This document shows positions 35,005-45,655 of a stretch of 64,000 bases of DNA, in pieces. The first letter of the stretch is position 1. Every line of letters starts with the position of its first letter. The translations under genes and the position numbers were made by a program. Source of the DNA: Plasmodium coatneyi (taxonomy: Eukaryota; Apicomplexa; Aconoidasida; Haemosporida; Plasmodiidae); contig NC_033568.1 of the NCBI RefSeq assembly GCF_001680005.1, forward strand, positions 1,674,001 to 1,738,000, written 5' to 3'. The notes under the pieces are model-generated. The model was not told the DNA's origin and searched no databases. It was given only the letters and a program-made list of their open reading frames with translations.

Positions 35005-35502
35005 TTAACAGTAACAGGAGCAGCTGCATTCCTCGGTTTGGACACCCGTGACACTTTTGCATGAGGAGGAGCATTCGGTTATTTTATCATCCTGGGTGTT
35101 AGTTCCTTCTGGTGTTCCGTCCCCCGTGTTGGTTCCTTGTTGTGGGGTGTCTTCCGTACGTACACCAGACATGGTACTTTTAGTGTGCATATCGCTAGAT
35201 TGTCCCGAGCTGGTATTCTTCTTATTCTTAAGTAGATTAGATCTCTCCAGTTTGGGCCCCTTACTTGCGTGTCTATACTTCATGGTAAAACCCGTTTTGT
35301 TTTTACAGCTGCATTCACATTCACAAAAATTATCGGGTAGGCATTTTATGCATTCCTTATCTGTTGTTTTTGGGGAAAAAATCTTTGTGGCTGACGTATT
35401 TTTTGTTCGTTGCTGAATATGTGAGGTTATGTCAGAGCTTATTCCGTGAGCGTACGTCAATGCAAGGAGTAGGGGTAGAAGAAAAATTAAAACGCGTTTC
35501 AT
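35005..35502 (-). CDS. SOAP: SOAP, secreted ookinete adhesive protein
   Basis: Single exon, 165 residues. A clear signal peptide (VLIFLLPLLLALTYAHG) is followed by two small cysteine-rich modules. The first is around residues 51-71 (ECIKCLPDNFCECECSCKN) and the second closes the protein (ECSSSCK, then EECSCSCYC). A Thr/Ser/Gly-rich hydrophilic linker lies between them. This modular, Cys-dense, anchorless layout is that of SOAP, a micronemal ookinete protein that binds laminin and helps cross the mosquito midgut. The neighbourhood (near cytochrome c on the P. falciparum chromosome 14 block) agrees. The protein ends in three Cys within four residues (CSCYC). Upstream TAGCTA sites fit ookinete expression under AP2-O. 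Confidence 0.78.
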   Translation of the reverse strand: MKRVLIFLLPLLLALTYAHGISSDITSHIQQRTKNTSATKIFSPKTTDKECIKCLPDNFCECECSCKNKTGFTMKYRHASKGPKLERSNLLKNKKNTSSGQSSDMHTKSTMSGVRTEDTPQQGTNTGDGTPEGTNTQDDKITECSSSCKSVTGVQTEECSCSCYC

Positions 35503-37090
35503 CTTGGAAATAGGTGAATGTGGGATAATGGGTAAATATGTAAAATAGGTATAGGGGCATATACTTCTTTAGGAATGTGGGCAGTTTAAAAGCGTAAGGG
35601 GGGGTAAGGCGAAAAAAAATTCCTCAGAAAAGAAAAAATAGGGATTTAAGCATAGGACATGAATTCTGCTAAGGAATATAAGTAGTTGCCACGAAAGGAG
35701 GAAAGTAAGAAGAATTATGACAAATTGCAAAAAAAATAAGGGTAGCTTGGAAATTAAGAATAAAAGTGAAAAGGATAATAAAACGAGAAAACAAAATAGA
35801 AGACAACTGGTCGGATATTAAATTTTTTGAGAGACACATGTAGACATTAACGATTAAACAACTATCGAAATGTCCATCCCTGGAAAAGCTGTTTTTTTTT
35901 TTTTTTTTTTTTTTTTTTTCATGTAAATAGCTATATTTTTTCTCAAAAATGGCTATTTTTTTTTTTTTTAATAGCTAGCTAAACAAAGTTTCCCATTAAT
36001 TGCCTTTCCTGTTCAGGCATTTTCGTTGCCACTTCCAGCGCTTCATTTGAGCATAAAAGAATTGTGTACAACGACAGGCAATTCGGACGAGACAGCTATA
36101 TTGGAAAAAAAAAAAAAAAATATATAAATAAATACAAATTCCTGCGCATGAACAGATACCGCTCCCATTTTTTCCTTATTATATAAACGAATGTGACAAA
36201 AGGCAGGTGCTCCTTTTGGCTAAACTATGTTTTACTCGAAAAATGAGTGGGATAGCATTTTTCTTGCTCATTTGTGACACCTTTTAACAAATATTGAGCT
36301 AGATAAAGTCACGTATAGGTAAAAGTGCTGCAAAATTGGATACATAGAGAAATTTTATTTTTTATCCATTTATAGAAATGAGCATATAATCGCCTGTTTA
36401 AAATGTAAATTGACGTTGCCCAGAACTGTTGCTAGAAGCATCATTTTGAGCGTGTCTAAATTAATCTTTTTTGGAGGATATTTAAAATAATATAGCTAAA
36501 TTGCAATGGGAGGATTTTTTTTTTTTTTTTCATTTTACGTGAAGAGAACAGGTTCTTCCCGAAAAGACGTATCATCATCTGCCACTTCATTTTGTTGAAA
36601 TTTCTATTGGGGCGTAACCGAATGTATGCAAAGTTGCGTTTTGAATTTAAGTCAGCTTTCGAAAGCGAAATAAAGAATGCTCATACGGTTTCGGTAAGGA
36701 AAAACGGGACGATCTAGCGCACATGAGAAACGGTATGTTCATTAGAAGTGCTTCTCCCTAATCAGTGCACTCTCTGTGAACAGCGAAAAGCTCCACCTTT
36801 TTCAGCGTGAAGTGTTCATACGTATATATGTATATATACCATTTCGCAAAATAAACACTTTCGAAAATGTGGTATTCTTAAAAAATGGAACAAAATATAG
36901 AGAGGTTTGGTGCAAGAAAGTGTGCATGTTGACTGTACTAAGTGTAACATATATGTCCACATTTTTGTATGCACTTTCTTTTTCGCGTGGATTTAACTCC
37001 TCTTGTTTCTGCTCTCACCATATTTATATGCCCCCTCTGTGGTATAACACTTTTTCGTAACGTAGTTTCATGTCTGGCTCTTTTTTTCCG
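35503..37090. other. SOAP upstream region
   Basis: About 1.6 kb with no supported gene. It holds a 28-base T-run (35892-35919), the TAGCTA cluster just beyond it, a CAGCTA near 36094 and another TAGCTA near 36492. The last part is the 3' region of the acidic-protein gene. Confidence 0.6.
35928..35981. promoter_or_regulatory. Cluster of AP2-O-like sites upstream of SOAP
   Basis: TAGCTA at 35928, TGGCTA at 35950, and overlapping TAGCTA at 35972 and 35976, about 430-480 bp upstream of the SOAP ATG. The ookinete factor AP2-O is known to bind [TC][AG]GC[TC][AG], best TAGCTA. The first three sites are exactly 22 bp apart. Confidence 0.6.
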
Positions 37091-37640
37091 TCAGCAACAC
37101 CACATGAAATTTCTTCTTCTGGCTTTTTTAATTATGGGCTCAAGGTACTGCACAACGTGATCCTTCATAAGATAGTAGGGATAGAACTGCGTGGAGGAGG
37201 AAAGTAAATGGTGAAGAGGTAAAGCAGATAAGCGGTGAGATACGCGAAAAAGCGAAAATACAAACACGCAAAAATATGCAGAGCTGCACCCCCATTCTCG
37301 CAGTCGTAGGGCCGTACAACTTCTTACACATTTTTACCTTTGGGGCCGAGAATAAATTTTTGTCAAAGGTAGAATTGGAAGAATCTTGCGAATTGTTCGC
37401 TTCTTCCGATGTACTATTCGCGTTTTCGACGACAGGATCTGCTTCATTTTTTTCACTCAGATTATCAGATAATTCGGCCTCATTATTCTTGTCTCCCTCT
37501 TTGTCTTCGCCATCTTCTGGATTATTTTCGCCACTTTCGTTTTCTATATTCGTATCAGCGTTTTCGTTTTCCGACTTGACTTCATTGTTTTCGCTCAGTT
37601 CTTCAACGCCTTCAAAATTTTCGACATCACTATCATCCAT
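37091..37640 (-). CDS. Small acidic protein with a basic C-terminus ending in Cys-Cys
   Basis: Two exons, 37640-37338 and 37186-37091, joined in phase 0 (donor AAG|GTAAAA, acceptor CACGCAG), 132 residues. Residues 1-95 are a highly acidic, low-complexity Asp/Glu/Asn/Ser region with no hydrophobic stretch. The second exon adds FYPYYLMKDHVVQYLEPIIK, then KARRRNFMWCC and a stop. The short end has two terminal cysteines after a basic patch, which could be lipid-modified as in some Rab-type or palmitoylated proteins; that is inference. I do not recognise the family. Read without splicing, the frame would run on into a nonsense hydrophobic tail, so the intron matters for its annotation. Confidence 0.6.
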
Positions 37641-40245
37641 TTTTTTCTAAATTTCACTTTTGTATGCTGTTTATCGGAGATCTTTTTTTTTTTTTTTTTC
37701 GTATATTCAGCTAGCAATACTGTAAAGCTGTTCCTATTTATTTATCTGTACTTCTTCCGCTTTGAAGTTCATTTTTTTGTTTCTTAACGTGAAATAAAAT
37801 AAAAACTCCGGAAGGTATTTGCTTCTTCGTGTGTGTCTACACATATGGCATTTTAAAGAGAAATCCTCCTTACGCACTTTTTTTTTTTTTTTGTATTACT
37901 CCATTTGAAGGTTTAATTATATCTTTTTATTATCTGACTTTGCACGTTTTTCGCATTATTTCCTTTTTGCTTCTATTTTGAAAACTTTTTTCTCGTCTTA
38001 TTATGTTCCATTGGATACCACACGGTATATGCGTGTTGGACTGATAAAAAAGACGTGTGCTTTCATTAATTCCTGAACTCCCATTTTGGGCGAATTTTAA
38101 ACCAACATCGACATAGGAACGTACCTTTAATGATCCAATTGTTTCCGTCCGATTTTTTTGTCGTGATGAATGTCTTATTAAGGATATATGAAGGGGTGGA
38201 GAGGTTTTGAAAATAATCTTACTGCCTACTGAAGTTAACCATTATTGCGTGAACTGTGAAGGTAAATTTTTGCTTTTTTTTTTTTTTTTTTTAGCACCTT
38301 TCACTTATAAAATACGCAGTTGAAATTTTACAAACAGGACATCTTTCGAGAGGAGCCCACTGGAAAATTTGGATGCTGTTATAGGCATATTTTCAGAAAC
38401 GGTTTCGTTATATTTGCGCCATGTGTTTGTTTTGTCTGCACGAGCAGGGGTTAACCTTTGAGAGACTGTGTCTTTATGGCAGCAAAGGTTGATCACAAGC
38501 TACCACGCTGTCATTATTTCGCCATCACATTTTTAGTGATTTAAAGAATAATGGAGCTCCTGTTTTTAGATAGCCTTCACGGCATGGTTTTTGGTCGACC
38601 ATTTACCAGTTTCATTACCCTTTCGTTAAGTTTTTTTTTCTTTCACCATTTGTTGGGAAGCGATGTAATTGGAAGAAATGGGAAGGTGTAACAATCCAGG
38701 GTGAACAGAATTCGAATAGGAGTGAATTTTCAGTGCCGCTTTACCTTTTAAAGGATGAGAGGGGGTGAAATACGCCACGGGTGTTATCAGTGTTGTAAGA
38801 GGAAGATATACGTCTATATGCAATTTTTTCAAATGGCTGTATTCTCTTCTTCTTTTAAATGTTAATATGGAAAATGTGAGACCGCTCACAGGAATAAAAT
38901 TAGTTACATACTTTTTCTTATTCCATTTTGAGGGGAAAATGTGGGACCGTAAAATTCACGTATTATGTACATGTTTTTTTTTTTTTTTTACCCCTTTTTT
39001 GGTACAAAAATTTACCCTTTTTATGTAATTTCCGTGCAACTGAGGGTAAGTGTTGTAGGTGTAATTATACATCTGTTCATTCGTTCGATTGTGTGGCAGA
39101 GGAGGCGGGGGGAAAAAAAAAGAATCCACAAAAATTATATTTCAACAGTGCGCTCCATTTGAGTATTAAGAGTGATCACTAGAAATGGTAAATTGCAAAA
39201 TAAGAACGCCTGTGTGAGAATTTAATAGTACCAATTTTTTTTTTTTTTTTCTTTTTCGCTTAAAGATCTATAAAAAGAGGGTGCTATTTTGCACATGATC
39301 GGTGTGCTCCTGTAACCCTTGCAACATATGCACAAGTATACAGAAGTATACGCGTTTATGTGTTATTATGTTTGTTTGGTTATGCCTACGTTCTGTGTGG
39401 ATGGCTGTAAGGCCCACTTCCAGCCCTGCGAAGGAACTTAGTTAACGGGGGCATAAATTTTGGAAAAGGAGGAGAGTACCAATTGCCTGTGCGGTCGGAA
39501 CGCCCGCCGAGGCGGAGAAATTTGCAAAATGTTAAAAAAAAAAGGTTTTTAAAATATACGAAACACTTTCTACATATTTATGCACAGTTCAGTGTGAACA
39601 TGTACGTTTCTCACATGTGCTTTTTTTTTTTTTATAACAAAATGAACATAATAGTAAAAATAAATATACGTGACAATTTTAAAAAAAAAGGAGCATTTCT
39701 TCCGTTTGAAAGATTACTCATTTGATCTATTTGTAAAGCGAAAATATTTCTGCCCGCAGTTAAGATTAACTTGAAAAGTAAAAACCATTTGTAAATTTTG
39801 AACCCCAAGTTTTCAATACTGTATATACGTGTACGCGCAAATATGCATGTATGTTTGTACGTATGATACATCCCCCCCGCTAACCTGTCAAAATCACCAA
39901 AGGAGCTTATAACAGCATAAGGGAAACCGTGCGTAAAGAACACAACAGGTATGCATGAGCTCACAACAGATGGGAGCTAGGCCAATAAGTGAAAAAATCC
40001 CAAATTTACAGGGAACATTTTTTGCGCATATAATGAATACATTTATGGCACGCCCCAGTTGGCATGTACATCCTTTTTTATGTTTAAATTTTTTTTTTTT
40101 TTTTACCAGATCATTTTTGAATAATATTACCAACCGGCATTGTCCCCATTGTAGAATTTCCTCCCGACTTAAGCGCACACCTTTTTAATCTTAATTGCGC
40201 ATTCGTTCCTAATTAAATAATTTTCCTTTTGAAAACAGCACAACC
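37641..40245. other. Long intergenic region, divergent promoters
   Basis: 2.6 kb between the acidic-protein gene (minus) and cytochrome c (plus). It is full of T-runs (for example near 37685, 37880, 38275, 38970, 39235, 40090). The frames seen across it are driven by these runs; none has a recognisable domain. It should contain both promoters. Confidence 0.6.
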
Positions 40246-40769
40246 ATGGCGGTAAGGCCAGAACCGAAAGTAGACGTTCCTAAGGGTGACTACCAGAAGG
40301 GTGCCAAGCTTTTTAAGGCCAAGTGTGCGCAATGCCACACGATAAATAAAGGTAAGGGGAGGTGACTCTTCGTTTATTGCGTGCACCTGCGTTTTAGTGT
40401 GTGGGGGTGTACATCCCCGTGAGAGCAGAGGTATGCTCATTCGGGGAAACACTCCAAGAGAAAGTATGCATGCGTCATAAGCATGTATTTATTTACCTTC
40501 CCTTCTCTCCATTTGCTTAAACAGGCGGAGCGGTAAAGCAGGGCCCTAACCTACACGGGTTCTACGGCAGAAAATCTGGAGAAGCCGATTTCCCATATTC
40601 GGATGCAAATAAAAACTCGGGCATTGTCTGGTCGGATAAGCATTTGTATGAATATCTACTGAACCCTAAGTTATATATCCCAGGAACGAAAATGATTTTT
40701 GCTGGAATTAAGAAGGAGAAGGAAAGAGCGGATTTGATTGAGTACTTGAAGAAGGCTTCCTCGGAGTGA
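40246..40769 (+). CDS. Cytochrome c
   Basis: Two exons, 40246-40351 and 40525-40769, phase matched, 116 residues. The haem site is FKAKCAQCHTI (CxxCH), and the axial Met lies in YIPGTKMIF. The flanking motifs GPNLHGFYGRKSG and VWSDKHLYEYLLNP, then GIKKEKERADLIEYLKKA, are all classic for mitochondrial cytochrome c. It carries electrons from complex III to complex IV in the intermembrane space and, as usual, has no cleaved presequence. Haem is attached by holocytochrome c synthase. Length is normal for the family with the short N-terminal extension seen in protists and plants. Confidence 0.97.
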
Positions 40770-41817
40770 TGCCCGCAGGTACTGAAATGGGCAAATGAAA
40801 AGGATGTGAAATGAGTTGAACGTACGCTTTGGGGGTGAACGGGGGATGCGTGTCAAATTTTGTCAACTGGTTAAGTAGTGGAGAAGCCCACTTGCTTACG
40901 TCGCGTTATGCAAAGTGTAACGCCCATTTGTGTGATGCATTTTAGAATGCCGTTGACATCGTGCACAGAGGAGCAGGGCTTTGTTTCCCTACATTTCTCT
41001 GTGCCCTGTTTGTGGACCTCCCACAAAATTGGGGGGAGAAAAAACACATAAAAAAAACGCAGCGAAATGGCACAAAATAGTGCGAGGCGAAACGGATAAT
41101 CGCGTTAACCGCCCAACTGATGAACGGAGGGTGGACGGTAGTGTCATCCCCAGTTTTACTCCCTAAAAGGACCACCTACATCGCAGCAGAGTAAGCACAA
41201 CGAAGCGTACACATAATATGTGCACATATGTATAGGTGTGTCGTGTACTTAATGCTGCTTCCCTTTTTTTTTTTTCTTTTTTTCCTTCATTCATTTTTCA
41301 CGATTGACACATTTTTAAGTTGAAGTATGTTTCTTGCGTATGTACATTCGTGTGGCATGTGTAAATTGAAAAATGTGATAATCATGTTGCTTTAAAATGG
41401 CAAAGTAACAAATATGTCGTTACCGCTTGTTATATTTACATAACCTTTTTTTAAAAAAATATATTTTTAAAAGTTACCGTGTTGGAGTAGTTATATGGTA
41501 GAAGGGGATGACAAGGCAGAGCTGAACAGAGTAAAAGTATGAACAAAAAAAAAAGGTGTACTTCCAGCAGGAAGGGATACACAAGGAGGGGTCTACCATT
41601 GGAGGTGTACATACACCCAAGATGGATTCACCATTTTGGTTAAATTATCATTTAGGGTAAATGCCTCGTGCTTATTTGGAACGGCTAAAGGTGCGCGTTT
41701 CGGGGGGTACAAATAAGGGGGGGATGTGGGTATAATGAAGAGTAATTAATAAATGGCGCATGGATACCATCCCCTCGTAAAATGAATTATGTGCATCCAC
41801 AACGATGAGTAGCCAGG
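40770..41817. other. Convergent 3' spacer between cytochrome c and RPC9
   Basis: About 1 kb containing both 3' UTRs. It is AT-rich with no gene and no repeat of note. Confidence 0.65.
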
Positions 41818-42528
41818 CTAGGTGTTTTCCTCCGAGGGGGTATCAGCATGAGAGATATGAACCTTCTTCAACAAGTGTAGCATATGCTCAATGTTGTTTT
41901 CATCGCACCTTAGGGGGTAGGTAAAAAAAAGGGAAACAAATGTTCAGTTGGGATTACATAAGGTGAGGGTAACAACTACCAAATGGGCAAAGCATAGGCA
42001 GCGCATGTCTATTTCGTTTCCTTTTTTTTCCATTATGTTGTACACACGCAGGGGTAAAACGATGGGGATAACGCGGTGGAGTACCCCCTAGTGGAACACC
42101 TACTTTTTCTCCCCATAGTTCATAATCACGTAGAGGTCCACAAAATTAACGCAGTTTATGTCGATCATCTGGATTTTTTCCTTCTTATCCAAATTGTACA
42201 TATTTATTTCTTTAAAAAACTGAACAATTTTGTCTGAAGTGCTATTGGTCATTTCTGCCAGTTCGTGAGAGTCCTTGTTGTAGAATTCCTTTGGTATCAA
42301 GTGGGGGCTTGTATCGGCGATGTATTTTTGTATTCCTTTGTAGAGGATTTTATCGGATAGGAGTTTCATAAAATATTTCTCATACATTTCTTTAAAGGTG
42401 TCATCCTTTTTTAGGATCAGCTTACTGCAGAGGTGCTTGTCTATTTGCTTGGCGTACTCCAGTTCGTTCTTGATGACTAGGAAGGCCTCGAACTTGGTGA
42501 TAGGTTCGTCTTTCCCGAGGACTTTCAT
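41818..42528 (-). CDS. RNA polymerase III subunit RPC9 (CRCP, Rpb4-like)
   Basis: Two exons, 42528-42104 and 41908-41818, phase matched, 171 residues. I chose the ATG giving MKVLGKDEPITKFEAFLVIK rather than one nine codons upstream, because RPC9 proteins start just before this first helix. The core YKGIQKYIADTSPH and the LDKKEKIQMIDINCVNFVDL segment match the HRDC-like helix bundle of RPC9 (LTKAEKLQLLNHRPVTAVEI in human), and the second exon supplies the final helix CDENNIEHMLHLLKKV. The partner would be the Rpb7-like RPC8, forming the Pol III stalk for tRNA and 5S rRNA transcription. An insertion of about 20 residues around DTFKEMYEKYF lengthens it compared with human. Family assignment is by eye. 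Confidence 0.7.
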
Positions 42529-44012
42529 TTTGGCGGTGCGAAGGTAGCAGTGCAAGCGTGATGGTGCATGATCGCGTTAGCGTAATGGGTCTGCTCTGCT
42601 GCTACCCGCGCATTCACCCCCCGTGTGCTTAATCATGCAGGTAGCTATGTTTGGCGACCCTTGAGGGGAATAAAATCTCTACACAATCATTTGGGTGTAC
42701 TGCAGAGGGAAATCACTTCCAATTTGGGTGAGCAACATATGAGAGGGAAGGAAAAAAAAATTCTTCTCTCTTCTGTGCATCACCTTTTGTACTCCTTCAG
42801 TTTATTTCGTTCTGACCAATTTTAGGTTACACCAAAGGCGCAACATGCGGAGAGGGTCCGTGGTCGATAGGGTGGAGAATGACCTATGCACAAAATGCAC
42901 ATGCGGAATAATGCACGTTTGTGTGCTACATGTTTTGTTTCACGTGAACTCGATTTACTTCTTCGGTATGGGTTGTGCCTCCAAGTGAGTGGGTAACTGG
43001 GCGGAAGAGCGAATTGGTCTCTTCCTGACACATTTCTTTATTTTTGCATAATTCACAACGCGCAAACAGTACATTTTAGTACTTACCATTTGGTGGGGGT
43101 ATTTTTGCGGATCTGCTGTTTCTATGCGTCGCTTCGTTGGCGATACGGTGATGGCCCCTTCCTGTTGTTATGCCTCCTTTGACGTGAAGCGGTTGCCATT
43201 TTTTGAGCACCGCTCAAGGGGGCCAAAATATTTTTCCGGTACTCTTTCACTATGCCCGACAATTGACAATTCCACTGGAGGGATTAATTTTTCTGCCTCT
43301 TCACAAGTGGCCGAAATGAACTGCAGAAAATTTCGCCGCTTCTCGCTGCGTAGGAGGCTTTATTTATGGCACCACTAATCGGTGTAACGTGCACTTATCA
43401 CGTACACGCTTTTGTATGTTCCCCCATTGGAGCGTTAAGGAGTGAGATATTTATCTTCACCTGCGCCGTTGAATCGTTGAGGCATTGTGAAAATTTTTTT
43501 CCTTTCTTGACAAACTGCATTGTAGCTCCATTTCCATATTGGAGAATTAAAAGAGGGGTATCATTGCAAAATATATAAATCAAAAGGGGAAGCCCAAAAA
43601 AAAAAAAAAAAAAAAATATATATATTCTGAAAGGGATGTTAAAGTACGCTGCTTCCCTTCGTGAGAAGGTTAACCAAGGCAAAGTGACTGATTTTATCCT
43701 TTGGTCAAATCCTACATAATTCAAAAGGCAGAAGGCGTGTCACGTAAAAGGGGACGTCCTACAGCGTGTCGCGTATTGGTATATGTCACGTGTTTGGCAG
43801 TACATAACTGCAAAAGGGTTGTACATTACACGTGTATGTAACGTTTGCTCCTATTTTGTGACTACTTGATTAAATTGCATTTGGGGAAGGCTACTTACCC
43901 ACATCATACGGAAAACACACAGGTGCTGTGCATATGCCCAGAGCGCGAGGTCAGATTGAGTAGGGAGATTCTTCTTTTTTTTTGCGAGAAATTTCTGCAT
44001 TAATTGAACAGA
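42529..44012. other. Divergent promoter region
   Basis: 1.5 kb between the RPC9 gene (minus) and the CPPED1-like gene (plus). Frames such as 43124-43378 have no domain and atypical composition. A 23-base A-run followed by TATATATAT is near 43595. No motif recognised. Confidence 0.6.
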
Positions 44013-44909
44013 ATGGTTTTAATCAAGGTTGAGAATAACGAAGGGAAAACGGTGAACGAAGGGAAGTTCAGTCCCTTCTGTTTTGTTCTCTACGGAGACA
44101 TCCAATATGGCATGATCAGGGCAAATCACGGATGGTCTGAAGAGCGCAAATTACTTAAAGAAGCCATCACGAAAACGAACAAAATAAAACCATCCTTTGT
44201 AATAACAATGGGAGACTTGGCAAATAAATTTCCCATGGATGAATTACAAATTGAGCAATACAAAGATTTAAAAACAGATTTCGAACAATTGGATAAGTCC
44301 ATCGATTTGTATGTTTTTTGTGGAAACCACGATGTTGGAAATGAACCAACACACGAGACGATCAAGAACTTTGAAAATTTTTGGGGAGACACGTACTACA
44401 GTTATATTTACAACAATTGTGGATTCATCATTTTAAATTCTGCCGTTTTTTTTGACGACACACAAGTACAGGATTTGAAAGAGAAACAATTTTTATGGCT
44501 GGAAGAGACTCTAAAAAAAATGGTTTCCAAAAATGTGAAGCATAAATTTTTATTTTTACATCATGCCCTTATGTATGACGATATTGAGGAGGATGAAAAT
44601 ATTGGACTCATATATGGTGAGAAATTTCACAACTATTCAGAGAAGAATAAATTTCACATAAGGAAGGAATGCAGAATTGTTATCTACGATTTGTTAAAAA
44701 AATACAAAGTGAGTCATGTGTTTTGTGCACATTTGCATGCCAATAGGGAGAAGAATATCGATGCCAATATAAAACAAATTACCATTTCCGCTGTGGGGAT
44801 GCAGGCGGGAAATGATCAGTCTGGTCTGATGGTTGTCCAGGTAGCTGAAGAGGGCGTGGATTATAAGTACTACCCGTTCGAGTTTGTTCCGAGTTTTGTA
44901 AAGGTTTAA
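44013..44909 (+). CDS. CPPED1-like calcineurin-type phosphoesterase
   Basis: Single exon, 298 residues; I start at the ATG at 44013 (MVLIKVENNEGK), not at an upstream non-ATG codon. The metallophosphoesterase motifs appear in order: VLYGDIQYGM (residues about 26-34), VITMGDLANK, YVFCGNHDVGN, FLFLHHALMYDD and HVFCAHLHANREKN. The spacing and the GD-I-Q form match CPPED1 (CSTP1), a Ser/Thr phosphatase. The annotated P. falciparum equivalent was first called an acid phosphatase. No signal peptide or membrane segment, so it should be cytosolic. The last motif reads AHLH instead of the usual GHxH; the metal-binding His are both kept. The position two genes from cytochrome c agrees with the P. falciparum order I recall. 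Confidence 0.85.
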   Translation: MVLIKVENNEGKTVNEGKFSPFCFVLYGDIQYGMIRANHGWSEERKLLKEAITKTNKIKPSFVITMGDLANKFPMDELQIEQYKDLKTDFEQLDKSIDLYVFCGNHDVGNEPTHETIKNFENFWGDTYYSYIYNNCGFIILNSAVFFDDTQVQDLKEKQFLWLEETLKKMVSKNVKHKFLFLHHALMYDDIEEDENIGLIYGEKFHNYSEKNKFHIRKECRIVIYDLLKKYKVSHVFCAHLHANREKNIDANIKQITISAVGMQAGNDQSGLMVVQVAEEGVDYKYYPFEFVPSFVKV

Positions 44910-45655
44910 ATGGGGGAAGAAGTGATTATTTTTCGAAGGGGTAATTTATAATGCGCAGTGTTCTTTTTTGGTCATCAGTGTAGGAGGAGTATTTACCCAT
45001 GTAGAGCCACTCCGCTGTGCGGGTGTGTAATCATGTTTTGTCTTTAAGCTGACTTTTCCGGAAGGAGGGGAGCAATTTTCCTGGAGTGTTTATTTCCCAC
45101 CAGTTTGAAGCCCTTCTTATCTTTTAAATGCTCTCCCGTTTTAAAATGCCCCCCCGCTTTCTCCTTCCCGACGTACTGAGGGAAGTGGAGGTGGGGGATT
45201 GCGTATCCGTTTTTTCCAAGGTGTGCACCTGATTGGGGGGTTGCGCCTGTATTATTTTGCGGCCTCCCCCCCCCGCACTTTTCACCTTGCACATTTTTCC
45301 GCGCTCGTTTTACCGTGCATATTTTTCTGCTCACATTTTGCGGCATCAACAATTTTACTTCAACGCATCACTGAACAAAGAGAAATATTTCGATAATATC
45401 AAATGGAAATGAAAAAAAAATTCCACCTCAAAATAAAATTTGTCCATTTTTTTTTTCAAAGCACGACGGAAGTGCCGCTTGTGGAAGTAGACACATGATG
45501 CGGTATTCCCCGCTGCTGCGTGAGTGACTACGCGTATTCACTTGTAGTTGGACAGGGATAAATACAGCTAAGCATGGGTGCAGGCATGTCAATGCGTTAA
45601 GGTCCAGTGCTAATCCCCCTTTTTGCCATCCTCCCTTGAACGAACCTTTTCACCC
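44910..45655. other. Spacer upstream of the formin-like gene
   Basis: About 750 bases between two plus-strand genes. No supported frame; no motif. Confidence 0.6.

Noticed and set aside
43124..43378. 84-codon plus-strand frame upstream of the CPPED1-like gene
   Set aside because: No domain, atypical composition, overlaps another frame of equal weight.
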